From the NCBI RefSeq assembly GCF_019599275.1, contig NZ_JAHZTD010000001.1:1860001-1924000 (forward strand): 64,000 nucleotides of DNA, in the 5' to 3' direction. A program made the position numbers and the translations under genes. The notes under the pieces were generated by a model, which did not search any database, had not been told where the DNA came from, and was given only the letters and a program-made list of their open reading frames with translations. The stretch comes from Hymenobacter sp. HSC-4F20. GTDB lineage: Bacteria > Bacteroidota > Bacteroidia > Cytophagales > Hymenobacteraceae. How positions within the stretch are numbered: position 1 is the stretch's first letter; each line of letters starts with the position of its first letter. Of the stretch, positions 8,352 to 17,136 are shown in pieces.

Positions 8352-8825
8352 CTAGCTCTTGGCGTCGGGCTGTTTTTGGCTTTGCCAGAGTACTACCTGC
8401 CAGCCCTTCTTGGGGTCTTTCACCTGCACCACCACATATTTGAGGTGGGCCAGGTTGGGGGTACCGTCGGGCTTGTTGGGCAGGGTAATGGTGATGGTGC
8501 CGTTGACCACGGCGGCTTTGCCCTCGTTGTAGGCGCGCACGTTCAGGGCTTCCACATCGATTTTCTCGTACTGGCTTTTGCCGTCGCGTATGCTCTGAAT
8601 GTACTCCTGCTTGTTGTTTTGCTTGCCGTTGGAGTGGGTGTACACCAAGTCATCGGCGAAGACTTTTTCCAGGATGCTGTAGTCCTTTTTCACCTGCGCT
8701 TCGAAGCGCTGACGTTCCAGGGCTTCTACTTCCTTGGCAGCCGCCTGGTCTTTTTTAGACTGAGCGAAGGTGAGGGCAGGTAGGGCCAGCCACAGCAGGG
8801 TCAGTAGCAGATGCAGTTTTTTCAT
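8352..8825 (-). CDS. Secreted DUF4440 / NTF2-like protein
   Basis: A 157-residue protein with a signal peptide (MKKLHLLLTLLWLALPALTFAQ); the ATG at 8825 is chosen because upstream residues in the frame do not continue the signal. The mature part fits the SnoaL/NTF2-like DUF4440 fold: a helical start (KEVEALERQRFEAQVKKD), then FADDLVYTHSNGKQNNKQEYI, then strands with AAVVNGTITITL and WQVVLWQSQ. Such proteins are small cone-shaped pockets of varied function; no active site can be assigned. It starts 19 bp after the exuT stop, so it is probably co-transcribed with the transporter, perhaps acting on or binding a uronate in the periplasm, but that is speculation. Confidence 0.8.
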   Translation of the reverse strand: MKKLHLLLTLLWLALPALTFAQSKKDQAAAKEVEALERQRFEAQVKKDYSILEKVFADDLVYTHSNGKQNNKQEYIQSIRDGKSQYEKIDVEALNVRAYNEGKAAVVNGTITITLPNKPDGTPNLAHLKYVVVQVKDPKKGWQVVLWQSQKQPDAKS

Positions 8826-8844
8826 AGCACAGAAAGACAAAGGG

Positions 8845-10218
8845 TTAGTGGCCTGCCGGAGCAGCCTCATCCAGGTTGATTTGCTTCATGGTGGGAGCCA
8901 AGAAGTGCATCAGCACCCAGGCCAGCAGGTAGGCTCCGCCGCAAATCCAGAACATGATGAAGTAGGCCTTATCCAGCTGCCCGATGCTTTCGTAATACAC
9001 GAACATACGCTTCTGCACCAGCGCTGACAGCAGAATGCCTCCCATGCCGCCCGCCATACCGCCAATGCCGGTCACGGAAGCTACTGCCCGCTTCGGGAAC
9101 ATGTCGGAAACGGTAGTGAAGATGTTGGCGCTCCAGGCCTGGTGAGCCGCTGCCGCAATGCCAATTACCAATACCGCCAGCCACATATTCACCTGCCCGA
9201 GCTGCTGGGCAAACACAATGGGGAATACGCAGAGGGCAATCAGCAGCATGCTGGTTTTGCGGGCCTTGAAGGGCGCCCAACCGTTGCGGATGAAGTTCAG
9301 CGGAATCCAGCCGCCGCCGACGCTTCCGATGCTTGAAAGCATGTACACCATTGCCACGGGTAAGGCCACGTCGGTACCCTTGAGGCCATATTGCTTGTTA
9401 AGGAAGTCGGGCAACCAGAACAGGTAAAACCACCATACCGGGTCGGTTAGGAACTTGCCCAACACGAAGCCCCAGGTTTGGCGAAACGTGAGCAGCTTAA
9501 ACCACGAAACTTTAGGTTGGGTCTCAATAGATGCAGCCGCCAGGTCGTCTACGTCGCTGTGGATGTAGTCGAACTCGGCTTTGGTGAGCTTGGCGTGGCG
9601 GGCCGGCACTTCGTAGAGCCAGAACCACAAAGCCAGCCAGATAAAGCCCATGGCCCCGGTGATGATAAAAGCCCATTTCCAGCCGATGGTTTCGGCAATC
9701 AGGGGTACCGTCAGCGGGGCAATGATGGCGCCCACGTTGGAGCCCGAGTTGAAGATACCGGTAGCCAGGGCCCGCTCCTTCTGCGGAAACCACTCAGCGG
9801 TGGTTTTGATGGCGGCCGGGAAGTTGCCGGCTTCGGTTACGCCCAAGAAAGCCCGCGCCACGCTGAAGCCAAACGTGCTGCTCACGAAGGCGTGCCCAAT
9901 AGCTGCTAAGCTCCAGAGGAACGTGGAAAGGGCGTAGCCCATCTTCGTGCCCAGCTTGTCAATCACGCGCCCTACCCCTAGCATCCCGAAAGAGTACGCC
10001 AGCTTAAAGGCTATTTCAATGTTGGCGTAGTCGCCGGCATTCCAGTGAAACTCGGTTTCGAGGTAGGGTTTCAGCAGGGAAATAACGGCCCGGTCGAGGT
10101 AGTTAACCGTGGTGGCGAAAAATACCAGGGCGCAGATGGTCCAGCGGTATTTGCCCATGCCCGTGGTGGCAGGGGTAGCCACGGCGGCCGGCGCAGACTG
10201 GGTGGGAGATGGTATCAT
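8845..10218 (-). CDS. exuT: Hexuronate transporter, MFS anion:cation symporter family
   Basis: A ~457-residue major facilitator of the ACS family with about twelve membrane helices. The first helix with NYLDRAVISLL, the arginine-containing loop IDKLGTKMGYALS and RAFLGVTEAGNFPAAIKTTAEWF match ExuT-type hexuronate carriers closely. Likely role: proton-coupled uptake of galacturonate or glucuronate, or unsaturated uronate, across the inner membrane. The ATG at 10218 (MIPSPTQ) is taken; another in frame lies at 10263. It sits between kdgA (36-80 bp upstream) and the DUF4440 gene (19 bp downstream) in the catabolic operon, which supports the substrate assignment. Confidence 0.88.
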   Translation of the reverse strand: MIPSPTQSAPAAVATPATTGMGKYRWTICALVFFATTVNYLDRAVISLLKPYLETEFHWNAGDYANIEIAFKLAYSFGMLGVGRVIDKLGTKMGYALSTFLWSLAAIGHAFVSSTFGFSVARAFLGVTEAGNFPAAIKTTAEWFPQKERALATGIFNSGSNVGAIIAPLTVPLIAETIGWKWAFIITGAMGFIWLALWFWLYEVPARHAKLTKAEFDYIHSDVDDLAAASIETQPKVSWFKLLTFRQTWGFVLGKFLTDPVWWFYLFWLPDFLNKQYGLKGTDVALPVAMVYMLSSIGSVGGGWIPLNFIRNGWAPFKARKTSMLLIALCVFPIVFAQQLGQVNMWLAVLVIGIAAAAHQAWSANIFTTVSDMFPKRAVASVTGIGGMAGGMGGILLSALVQKRMFVYYESIGQLDKAYFIMFWICGGAYLLAWVLMHFLAPTMKQINLDEAAPAGH

Positions 10219-10298
10219 CGAGTTCGGAGAATTCGGTGGGAGATACTCGGTGGCGTCAGGCAATTAGCGCCCGAAGGCAAAAGCAAGGGTAGGAAGCC

Positions 10299-10955
10299 TT
10301 ACTTCTTTAGCGTATCGACGAAGGCAAGCAGCCCGGCAATTTGCCGTTGGAGAGCCTCGGTATCGTCAGCATTCTTAAAGAGCTGGGAGCCCATGCCCAC
10401 TACGTTCACGCCGGCCGTGAACCATTCGCGCAAGCTGTCTTCGGTAGGCTCTACCCCCCCAGTTACCATCAAGGGCACCGTGGGCATGGGCCCGCGCAGG
10501 CTTTTGATGAAAACGGGCCCGAGCACGTTGCCGGGGAAGATTTTGACGATGGCCGCCCCCAGCTGGGTAGCTTGGTACACCTCCGAAATGGTCATGGTGC
10601 CGGGCAGCCAGGGCGTGCCGTGTTGGCGGCACACCTCGGCTACTTCCGCCGTGAGGCAGGGCTGCACCACAAAATCGGCGCCGGCCTGGATGAACCGCTC
10701 GGCATCCGCCGCCGTGTAAATGGTGCCGATGCCGAGCAGCATATCCGGGCAGTTCTCCTGCACGAAGGGCACCAGCTCCTGGAACACGTCGAAGGCGTTG
10801 GCGCCGCGGTTGGTAAACTCAAATACGCGTAGCCCACCCACGTAGCAGGCTTGCAGGATACGCTTGGTGTAGGCCGCATCGGCGTGGTAGAACACCGGCA
10901 CCACGGGGTAGTGCAGCACGGTTTCTAAAGCAGTGGCGGAAGAGAATCGGGCCAT
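10299..10955 (-). CDS. kdgA: 2-dehydro-3-deoxy-phosphogluconate (KDPG) aldolase
   Basis: A 218-residue class I aldolase that splits KDPG into pyruvate and glyceraldehyde-3-phosphate. The family landmarks are present: the catalytic Glu in VFEFTNRG (Glu46), GIGTI, and the Schiff-base Lys in IVKIFPGN (Lys138), followed by the phosphate-binding MVTGGV and GMGSQLF. Length is normal. It lies directly downstream of the KDG kinase (61 bp) and upstream of exuT, completing the pathway from KDG to central metabolism. Synonym: eda. Confidence 0.93.
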   Translation of the reverse strand: MARFSSATALETVLHYPVVPVFYHADAAYTKRILQACYVGGLRVFEFTNRGANAFDVFQELVPFVQENCPDMLLGIGTIYTAADAERFIQAGADFVVQPCLTAEVAEVCRQHGTPWLPGTMTISEVYQATQLGAAIVKIFPGNVLGPVFIKSLRGPMPTVPLMVTGGVEPTEDSLREWFTAGVNVVGMGSQLFKNADDTEALQRQIAGLLAFVDTLKK

Positions 10956-11016
10956 GGAAGGAGGTTCAGAAGCCCCGGCGGGGTAGCCAGCCGGAGCCAG
11001 AAGAAGGTCGGTTGAA

Positions 11017-12027
11017 TTAGCGAAGCAAACGCCCGGAGGTGTTGCCTGCTACAATGTGCTCCACTTCGGCGGGCGTCACGAGGTTGATGTCGCCGTGAAT
11101 GGTGTGCTTGAGAGCGGAAGCGGCCGTGGCAAACGTCAGGGCCTCTTGTAGGGTAGGGTAATTCAGCTGGCCGTAGATGAAGCCCGAAATGAAGGAGTCG
11201 CCTCCGCCAATGCGGTCCACTACCGGGTTGATGTCGAAGAACTCGGTTTCGTGGTACTGGCCGCCGCTGAAAGCAATGCCTTTAATCCGCTCGTGCGAAG
11301 CGCTTTGGGTTTCGCGGCGGGTAGCAATAACCTGCTGAATCTGCGGGAAGCGGCGGATTAACTGCTGGCTCATCGACACAAAGCTGTTCTCAGCTCCGGC
11401 TTCCGCCTTAATGCCAAACAGGTCTTCGGCGTCGCCTTCGGTGCACACCACCAGGTCGCAACCTGCTACTAGGTCCGGCATTACGTCTTGGGCGCGCTGC
11501 CCATACTGCCACAGGTTGCGGCGGTAGTTTACGTCGGCTGAAACCGTAAGGCCCAGGCGCCGGGCGGCGGCAATGGCTTCCTGCGTTGCCTGGGCGGCAG
11601 TGGCCGATATGGCCGGCGTAATGCCCGTCCAGTGCAGCCACTGGGCGTTGCTGAAAATCTCATCCCAGTTAAACCACTCCGGCTGCAAGTTGGCAAAGGC
11701 CGAATCGTACCGGTCGTACACAATGCGGCTGGCACGCAAAGAGGCCCCTACTTCCAGAAAGTAGAGCCCCAAGCGCTGTCCCTGGAACACGCAGTGGCTC
11801 ATGTCGACGCCGTGGTGCTGAAACTGCTGCGCGGCAGCGCGCCCCACGGCATTATCCGGAAAACAACCGGCGTGAGCTGCTGGCACGCCCAAGTAGGCTA
11901 ATGCTGCTGCTACGTTGGCATCGCCGCCGCCGTAGGTAATTTCCAGCGAGCTGGCCTGCGACAACCGGTAGTTCAACGGCGGCGACAACCGCATCATGAT
12001 TTCACCAAAGGTGACAACTTGCTTCAT
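11017..12027 (-). CDS. kdgK: 2-keto-3-deoxygluconate kinase, PfkB family
   Basis: A 336-residue ribokinase-fold sugar kinase. The ATG at 12027 (MKQVVTFGEIMMRLSP) is used because the longer frame to 12081 runs into an imperfect palindrome. Visible motifs are ITYGGGDANVAAALAYLG near the N-terminus (substrate binding) and DRIGGGDSFISGF near the C-terminus, where GGGD takes the place of the usual GAGD with the catalytic Asp. It would phosphorylate KDG, the common product of the KduD and UxaA branches, to KDPG. Adjacency to the aldolase gene supports this over other PfkB activities. Confidence 0.9.
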   Translation of the reverse strand: MKQVVTFGEIMMRLSPPLNYRLSQASSLEITYGGGDANVAAALAYLGVPAAHAGCFPDNAVGRAAAQQFQHHGVDMSHCVFQGQRLGLYFLEVGASLRASRIVYDRYDSAFANLQPEWFNWDEIFSNAQWLHWTGITPAISATAAQATQEAIAAARRLGLTVSADVNYRRNLWQYGQRAQDVMPDLVAGCDLVVCTEGDAEDLFGIKAEAGAENSFVSMSQQLIRRFPQIQQVIATRRETQSASHERIKGIAFSGGQYHETEFFDINPVVDRIGGGDSFISGFIYGQLNYPTLQEALTFATAASALKHTIHGDINLVTPAEVEHIVAGNTSGRLLR

Positions 12028-12058
12028 GTGAGAAGAAGAGAGTGGATCAGTTTGAACG

Positions 12059-12149
12059 TCCTGCTGAGTTCCGCGAAGCACCTTTACCGCTTCAGTGCTA
12101 CCTCATAGAATTAGCCTGAGGCAGAGATGCTTCGCAGAACCCAGCAGGA
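12059..12149. repeat. Imperfect palindromic element, type B
   Basis: TCCTGCTGAGTTCCGCGAAG and following bases (12059-12083) face a nearly complementary arm at 12125-12149; about 21 of 25 positions pair. It lies in the 146-bp gap between uxaC and kdgK, and its shared GCGAAG core recalls the type A elements in this window. No transposase is adjacent. Confidence 0.65.
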
Positions 12150-12173
12150 TATCCTACTAGGTCGTGGATAGAA

Positions 12174-13610
12174 TTAGACTACAGCCGTTTCTATGGGTTG
12201 GGCTACCGTAGCAAAGCCAAAATACTCCTTGGCGTTGCCGTAGCAGATGTTCTGGATGATACCACCCAGCAGCTCCATATCCGCGGGCAGCTCGCCGTTT
12301 TCTACATCATTGCCGAAGAGGTTGCAAAGCACGCGGCGGAAGTACTCGTGGCGTGGGTAAGACAGGAAGGAGCGCGAGTCGGTGAGCATGCCCACGAAAC
12401 GGCTCAGCAGGCCCATGTTGGAAAGGGCATTCATCTGCTTTTCCATGCCATCCTTCTGATCCAGGAACCACCAGCCGGAACCAAACTGCACCTTACCGGC
12501 CACCGAGCCATCGTTGAAGTTACCAATCATGGTAGCAATCAGCTCGTTGTCGGCCGGGTTTAGGTTGTAGATAATGGTTTTGGCCAGCTTATCCTGCGAG
12601 TCGAGGCGGTTGAGGAAACTAGAGAGGGCGCGGCCCTGGGCGAAGTCGCCGATGGAGTCCCAGCCCGTATCGGGACCTAGCTCACGGAGCATGCGGGAGT
12701 TGTTGTTGCGCAGGGCACCGAGGTGGAACTGCTGAGTCCAGCCTTTCTCCCAGTCCATTTCCGCCAGCAGCACCAGCATGGCCGACTTGAACTTCAGGAT
12801 TTCCTGCTCCCCTAGCGTCTCCCCTCCCCGTACCTTGGCGAAGATGGCGCTGATTTCGGCTTCGGTGTAGTCGGCGGCGTAGATCTGCTCCAGGCCGTGG
12901 TCCGATAGCCGGCAGCCGAGGGCCGCGAAGTAATCGTGGCGCAGGCGCAGGGCCGTTTCCAGGTCGCGGTACGTTTTGATATCCACAGCCGCCGATTGGC
13001 CCAGCTTGTCGAGGTAGGCGTTGTAGCTGGCCGCGTCTTCCGGAGCCATGGCCTTGTCGGGGCGGAACGTGGGTAGCACCTGCACCTCGAAGCCGCTTTC
13101 CTGAATGGCGCGGTGATGCTCCAGGGAATCCGAAGGGTCGTCGGTGGTGCAGAGGGTTTCCACGTTCATGCGGCGTAGCAAGTTGCGCACCGAATACTCG
13201 GGAGTGCGTAGCAGCTCATTGCACTGGTCGTAGATGCGGCGGGCGCTGTTCTTGTTCAGCAGCTCCGTGATACCGAAGTAACGCTGCAGCTCCAGGTGCG
13301 TCCAGTGGTAGAGCGGGTTACGCACGGTTTGGGGCACCGTTTCAGCCCATTTCTCAAACTTTTCCCAGTCCGAAGCATCACCGGTGATGTAACGTTCGGG
13401 GATGCCGTTGGTGCGCATGGCGCGCCACTTGTAATGGTCGCCGTAGAGCCAGACTTGGGTGATGGTGTCAAACTGCTTGTCCTCGGCAATCTGGTCGGGC
13501 AGCAGGTGGTTGTGGTAGTCGATGATGGGCATCTGCTTGGCATACTCGTGGTAGAGCGTGCTGGCCGTGGCCGTCTGGAGCAGAAAATCGTCGTTGAGAA
13601 ATGGCTTCAT
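12174..13610 (-). CDS. uxaC: Glucuronate/galacturonate isomerase
   Basis: A 478-residue uronate isomerase of the amidohydrolase fold, converting D-galacturonate to D-tagaturonate (and D-glucuronate to D-fructuronate). The zinc-type HNH motif is at residues 33-35 (IDYHNHLLPD), WLYGDHYKWRAMR is the strongly conserved UxaC block, and HLGALRNNN and GWWFLDQ follow. The start at 13610 (MKPFLNDDF) gives the usual family length; an upstream ATG at 13748 would add a non-conserved stretch. It is the first step of the saturated-uronate branch and precedes kdgK. A long palindrome separates it from uxaA. Confidence 0.95.
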   Translation of the reverse strand: MKPFLNDDFLLQTATASTLYHEYAKQMPIIDYHNHLLPDQIAEDKQFDTITQVWLYGDHYKWRAMRTNGIPERYITGDASDWEKFEKWAETVPQTVRNPLYHWTHLELQRYFGITELLNKNSARRIYDQCNELLRTPEYSVRNLLRRMNVETLCTTDDPSDSLEHHRAIQESGFEVQVLPTFRPDKAMAPEDAASYNAYLDKLGQSAAVDIKTYRDLETALRLRHDYFAALGCRLSDHGLEQIYAADYTEAEISAIFAKVRGGETLGEQEILKFKSAMLVLLAEMDWEKGWTQQFHLGALRNNNSRMLRELGPDTGWDSIGDFAQGRALSSFLNRLDSQDKLAKTIIYNLNPADNELIATMIGNFNDGSVAGKVQFGSGWWFLDQKDGMEKQMNALSNMGLLSRFVGMLTDSRSFLSYPRHEYFRRVLCNLFGNDVENGELPADMELLGGIIQNICYGNAKEYFGFATVAQPIETAVV

Positions 13611-13766
13611 AGTCAACTCGAATGAAGTGGGCGGTACCCGCAGAAAAGTGGGTGGCGGGATGGGTAAAGGTATTCGGACTGGAACCAGAACAGGCCGTTT
13701 TTGGCGGCATCGGGCAAGTTTTTCTACGCAAACGTTCCCGGTCGGCAAGGAGCCGAAAGCTTCTTT

Positions 13767-13868
13767 ACTCTTGTCATCCTGAGCCTAGGCGAAGGACCTC
13801 TACCGAGGGTAATTACTATTACAACGAAGCGGTAGAGGTCCTTCGCCTAGGCTCAGGATGACAAGAGT
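13767..13868. repeat. Perfect 39-bp palindromic hairpin, type A
   Basis: The arms 13767-13805 and 13830-13868 are perfect reverse complements, with a 24-nt spacer. Core words are GTCATCCTGAGC and GAAGGACCTCTACCG. The element fills the gap between the uxaA stop (14 bp away) and the uxaC start. A second copy with the same outer words but a different middle is at 28026-28117. Such hairpins in a polycistronic message could alter RNA stability or partly terminate; no open reading frame or transposase is associated. Confidence 0.9.
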
Positions 13869-13881
13869 TGGGAATGACAGT

Positions 13882-15534
13882 TTACAACGAAACGCCGCGC
13901 TTCCACGGGATGAAGTCAGTTTGACCGTGGCGTACGGCAGCTACCTCCTCCCCACTCGCCACGCGAATCACGTAGTCGAGGATACGCTCACCGGCCTGCT
14001 CAATGGTTTCTTCGCCGTCGATGACAGTGCCGGTATTCAGGTCGATAATGTCGGGCATGCGCCGGGCCAGGGACGTGTTGCTGGAAATCTTGACCACCGG
14101 GGCAATGGGGTTGCCGGTGGGCGTGCCCAGGCCGGTGGTGAACAGCACCACGGTAGCACCCGAGCCTACTTCCGCCGTCGTCGATTCCACGTCGTTGCCG
14201 GGAGTGCAGAGCAGGTTAAGGCCGGGTTTCGTCACCAGCTCGGGGTAGTCGAGCACGGCTACCACCGGAGAGGAACCGCCTTTGCGGGCCGCCCCGGCCG
14301 ATTTCATGGCGTCGGTAATCAGCCCGTCGCGGATGTTACCGGGCGAGGGGTTCATGTCGAAGCCCGAGCCCACGGCCACGGCGGAGTCGCCGTAGGCTTT
14401 CATCAGGGAGCTGAAGCGTTCAGCCGTGGCAGTATCCACGGAGCGGTCTACCAACTCCTGCTCTACCCCGCACAGCTCCGGGAACTCAGCCAGAATAACT
14501 GAGCCACCCAGGGCTACTAGCAAGTCGGAAACGTGACCTACGGCGGGGTTGGCGGAGATACCCGAGAAACCATCGGAGCCGCCGCACTCTAGCCCGATGC
14601 ACAGCTTGCTGAGCGGGGCTGGCTGGCGCGTTGCCTGGTTGGCCATCATCAGGCCGGCAAACGTCTGGCGCAGGGCCGTGCTCACCAGAGCCTCTTCCGT
14701 CCCAATTTTCTGCTGTTCCAGAATATAAAGCGGCTTCTGGAAGTTGGGGCTACGCTTATTGATTTCGTCCTGCAGCATGCTCACCTGCGCGTTCTGGCAG
14801 CCCAGACTTAGCACGGTAGCACCGGCCACGTTGGGGTGGGTGATGTAGCCGGCCAGCAGTCCGCAGAGCGTTTGAGCATCCTGGCGGATGCCGCCGCAAC
14901 CGCCCTCGTGGCTCAGGAACCGGATGCCATCCACGTTCGGAAACAGCTTGGGTTTGTGGTGGCCATTTTCCGCCGAATGCAGATCCGTCGCCAGAATTTC
15001 TTCTACCGACTTACCGGCCTGCATCAGCGAAATCAGCTCCTGGGTTTGGGGCTGGTAGCTTTTGCGGCGGGCGTAGCCGAGGTCATTCACCAGGGCTTCT
15101 TCCAACACTTGAATGTTGCGGTTCTCGCAGAATACCAGCGGAATCACCAGCCAGTAGTTAGCGGTGCCCACGCTGCCATCGGCGCGGTGAAAGCCCATGA
15201 AAGTGCGCTCCTGCCACTTGGTAACATCGGGAGCAGTCCAGTCGGCGCGGCGCTGGTGGTGCTCGTCGTAGCTGTCGGTAGCGTGCTTGATGTTGCTGGT
15301 AGTCAGCAAGCCGCCTACTCCGATGGCTTCGCGGGCCGTGCCTACCAGCACTCCGTACATGTGCACCGGGTCGCCGGGAGCCAGAAATTGCAGAGCCAGT
15401 TTGTGCTTGGCCGGAATCTTATCGGTAGTCGTGACGGTGGTTCCCTCCCACGTGACGGGCGTGCCGATGGGCAGATCCGTGAGGGCAACGAGCACGTTAT
15501 CGTCGGGGTGAATTTTGGCTACCAAATGTTTCAT
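13882..15534 (-). CDS. uxaA: Altronate dehydratase
   Basis: A 550-residue enzyme that dehydrates D-altronate to 2-keto-3-deoxygluconate. The N-terminal ~90 residues form the SAF-like domain (HPDDNVLVALTDLPIG), followed by the large UxaA catalytic domain with FMGFHRADGSVGTANYWLV, CENRN, SHEGGCGGIRQDA, CIGLECGGSDGFSGISANP and DMNPSPGNIRDGL. All are typical, including the cysteines expected to bind iron. It belongs to the same run as uxaB (58 bp upstream) and uxaC, in the order reductase, dehydratase, isomerase. Confidence 0.95.
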   Translation of the reverse strand: MKHLVAKIHPDDNVLVALTDLPIGTPVTWEGTTVTTTDKIPAKHKLALQFLAPGDPVHMYGVLVGTAREAIGVGGLLTTSNIKHATDSYDEHHQRRADWTAPDVTKWQERTFMGFHRADGSVGTANYWLVIPLVFCENRNIQVLEEALVNDLGYARRKSYQPQTQELISLMQAGKSVEEILATDLHSAENGHHKPKLFPNVDGIRFLSHEGGCGGIRQDAQTLCGLLAGYITHPNVAGATVLSLGCQNAQVSMLQDEINKRSPNFQKPLYILEQQKIGTEEALVSTALRQTFAGLMMANQATRQPAPLSKLCIGLECGGSDGFSGISANPAVGHVSDLLVALGGSVILAEFPELCGVEQELVDRSVDTATAERFSSLMKAYGDSAVAVGSGFDMNPSPGNIRDGLITDAMKSAGAARKGGSSPVVAVLDYPELVTKPGLNLLCTPGNDVESTTAEVGSGATVVLFTTGLGTPTGNPIAPVVKISSNTSLARRMPDIIDLNTGTVIDGEETIEQAGERILDYVIRVASGEEVAAVRHGQTDFIPWKRGVSL

Positions 15535-15592
15535 TGGGTCGTATTCTAAAGTGGTATTGCTGACCGTAGAACTGCCGGAAAAGCAGATGAGT

Positions 15593-17125
15593 TTACACGG
15601 TCACGTTTTGCTCCACGCTGCGGTTCAGGGCGTGGGCCACGGTAGCGCGAGCGCCGTTTTCCAGCAGAGTTGAGAGGTAGCGCGTTACGCAGGCGGTAAA
15701 GCCGGGCAGGGCCGACAGGTCATGACCCCACAGGGCCTGGTTGTGCAAAACGGTGCGGGTAAGCTCGGCCGGCTCCAGGCGGGCCCACAGGTCGGCGAAG
15801 TAGCCCGCTTTTTCGTCCTGAATCTCATAGGACATGCCGTTCAGCTCGCCCTGCCACTTGCCTCCCTCCTGCCGGGTAGCACGCATAAAGAGTAGGTAGG
15901 CGGCGAAGCCTAGCGCCATGTAGTGCGGCACGGCCCGCAGTTTCTGGTAGTAGTGCAGCAGCGTGGGCACGTTGCGCATCTGCATTTTGGCCGTGTAATT
16001 CATCGAAATCGACAGCCACTTGTGCTCGATGGAGGGGTTGCGGAACCGGTCCAGCACCTGCATGCCGAAACGCTGACCCATCTTCTCATCTACCTGATAC
16101 GGAATGCCGGGTAGCAAATCGGCCAGCATTAGGTTGTGCACAAAGCTGGCGAGGTTGGTATCTTCCATAGCCTCACGCACCGTCGGAAATCCAGCCAGGA
16201 AGGCCAGCCCGCAGCTTAGGGTGTGCGTGCCATTGAGCAGGCGCAGCTTCAGCTCCCGGAACAGGTTGATGTCGGGCTGCACGATAACGCCCGCGTCTGC
16301 CTGCTCGAAGCTCAGGATTTCCTTAACCCGCGCGTCGCCCTCAATGGCCCAGAGCGTGTATACTTCCGACATGGTCAGCAACTCATCTTCGTAGCCCAAT
16401 TCGGCTTGCAGGGCCGCTTGCGTAGCGGCATCCGGCCGACCGGGCACGATGCGGTCCACGAGGGAGTTGCACACGTGGTTGGCCGTTTCCAGCCAGTCGA
16501 TGAACTCCGCATCAAGGTTATTGCGGTGGGCCTGCTCCAGCAGAATGGCTTCGAGCTTGGTGCCGTTGTCGGGAATCAGCTCGGTCGGCACAATCACGAG
16601 GCCCTTGTCCTTGGCGCCGTTGAAGGCCTGGTAGCGGGCCAGCAGGAAGGCCAGCAGCTTGCCCGGAAACGACTGGGGCGGGCTCTGGCTGATGTCGTCC
16701 GACACGAGTTGAATCCCTACCTCCGTGGTATTGGAAATAACTACCGTCAGCTCCGGGTTGGCGGCGCAGGCCAGAATGTCGACCCACTGGCTTTTGGCCG
16801 ACAGCACCCGGCTGATGGCCGAGCACACCACGTTTTCCGACACCTCGCGGCCGTCTTCAATGCCTCTAATACCAAGCGTGTAGAGGCCATCCTGGCGGGT
16901 AAAGGCGTCGATGTCGCCGCCATCGGTGCTTTTCACGACCACAATGCGGCCGTTGAAGATGCCCTGGCGGTTGGCTTTGTCGATGAGGTAGTCGGGCAGG
17001 CCGCGCAGCAGCACGCCGGTACCAAATTGGAGGACTTTTTCGGGCAGTTCCAGCAGGGCGGGCGAGGGCAACGCAACGGTTGTCGCGGGTGCCTGGGAAA
17101 CCAGTTGTTGGGATAAATGCGGCAT
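15593..17125 (-). CDS. uxaB: Tagaturonate reductase (altronate oxidoreductase)
   Basis: A 510-residue member of the mannitol dehydrogenase family that reduces D-tagaturonate to D-altronate with NADH. Near the N-terminus VLQFGTGVLLRGLPDYLIDKAN is the nucleotide-binding block, followed by VVVKSTDGGD; the C-terminal domain carries RLLNGTHTLSCGLAFLAG with the Lys/Asn/His-type catalytic region of this family. Length and neighbours (UxaA, UxaC) favour UxaB over fructuronate reductase UxuB. The stop of the CE8-PL10 gene lies 11 bp upstream, so translation may be coupled. Confidence 0.92.
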   Translation of the reverse strand: MPHLSQQLVSQAPATTVALPSPALLELPEKVLQFGTGVLLRGLPDYLIDKANRQGIFNGRIVVVKSTDGGDIDAFTRQDGLYTLGIRGIEDGREVSENVVCSAISRVLSAKSQWVDILACAANPELTVVISNTTEVGIQLVSDDISQSPPQSFPGKLLAFLLARYQAFNGAKDKGLVIVPTELIPDNGTKLEAILLEQAHRNNLDAEFIDWLETANHVCNSLVDRIVPGRPDAATQAALQAELGYEDELLTMSEVYTLWAIEGDARVKEILSFEQADAGVIVQPDINLFRELKLRLLNGTHTLSCGLAFLAGFPTVREAMEDTNLASFVHNLMLADLLPGIPYQVDEKMGQRFGMQVLDRFRNPSIEHKWLSISMNYTAKMQMRNVPTLLHYYQKLRAVPHYMALGFAAYLLFMRATRQEGGKWQGELNGMSYEIQDEKAGYFADLWARLEPAELTRTVLHNQALWGHDLSALPGFTACVTRYLSTLLENGARATVAHALNRSVEQNVTV

Positions 17126-17136
17126 GGTCAGAACCG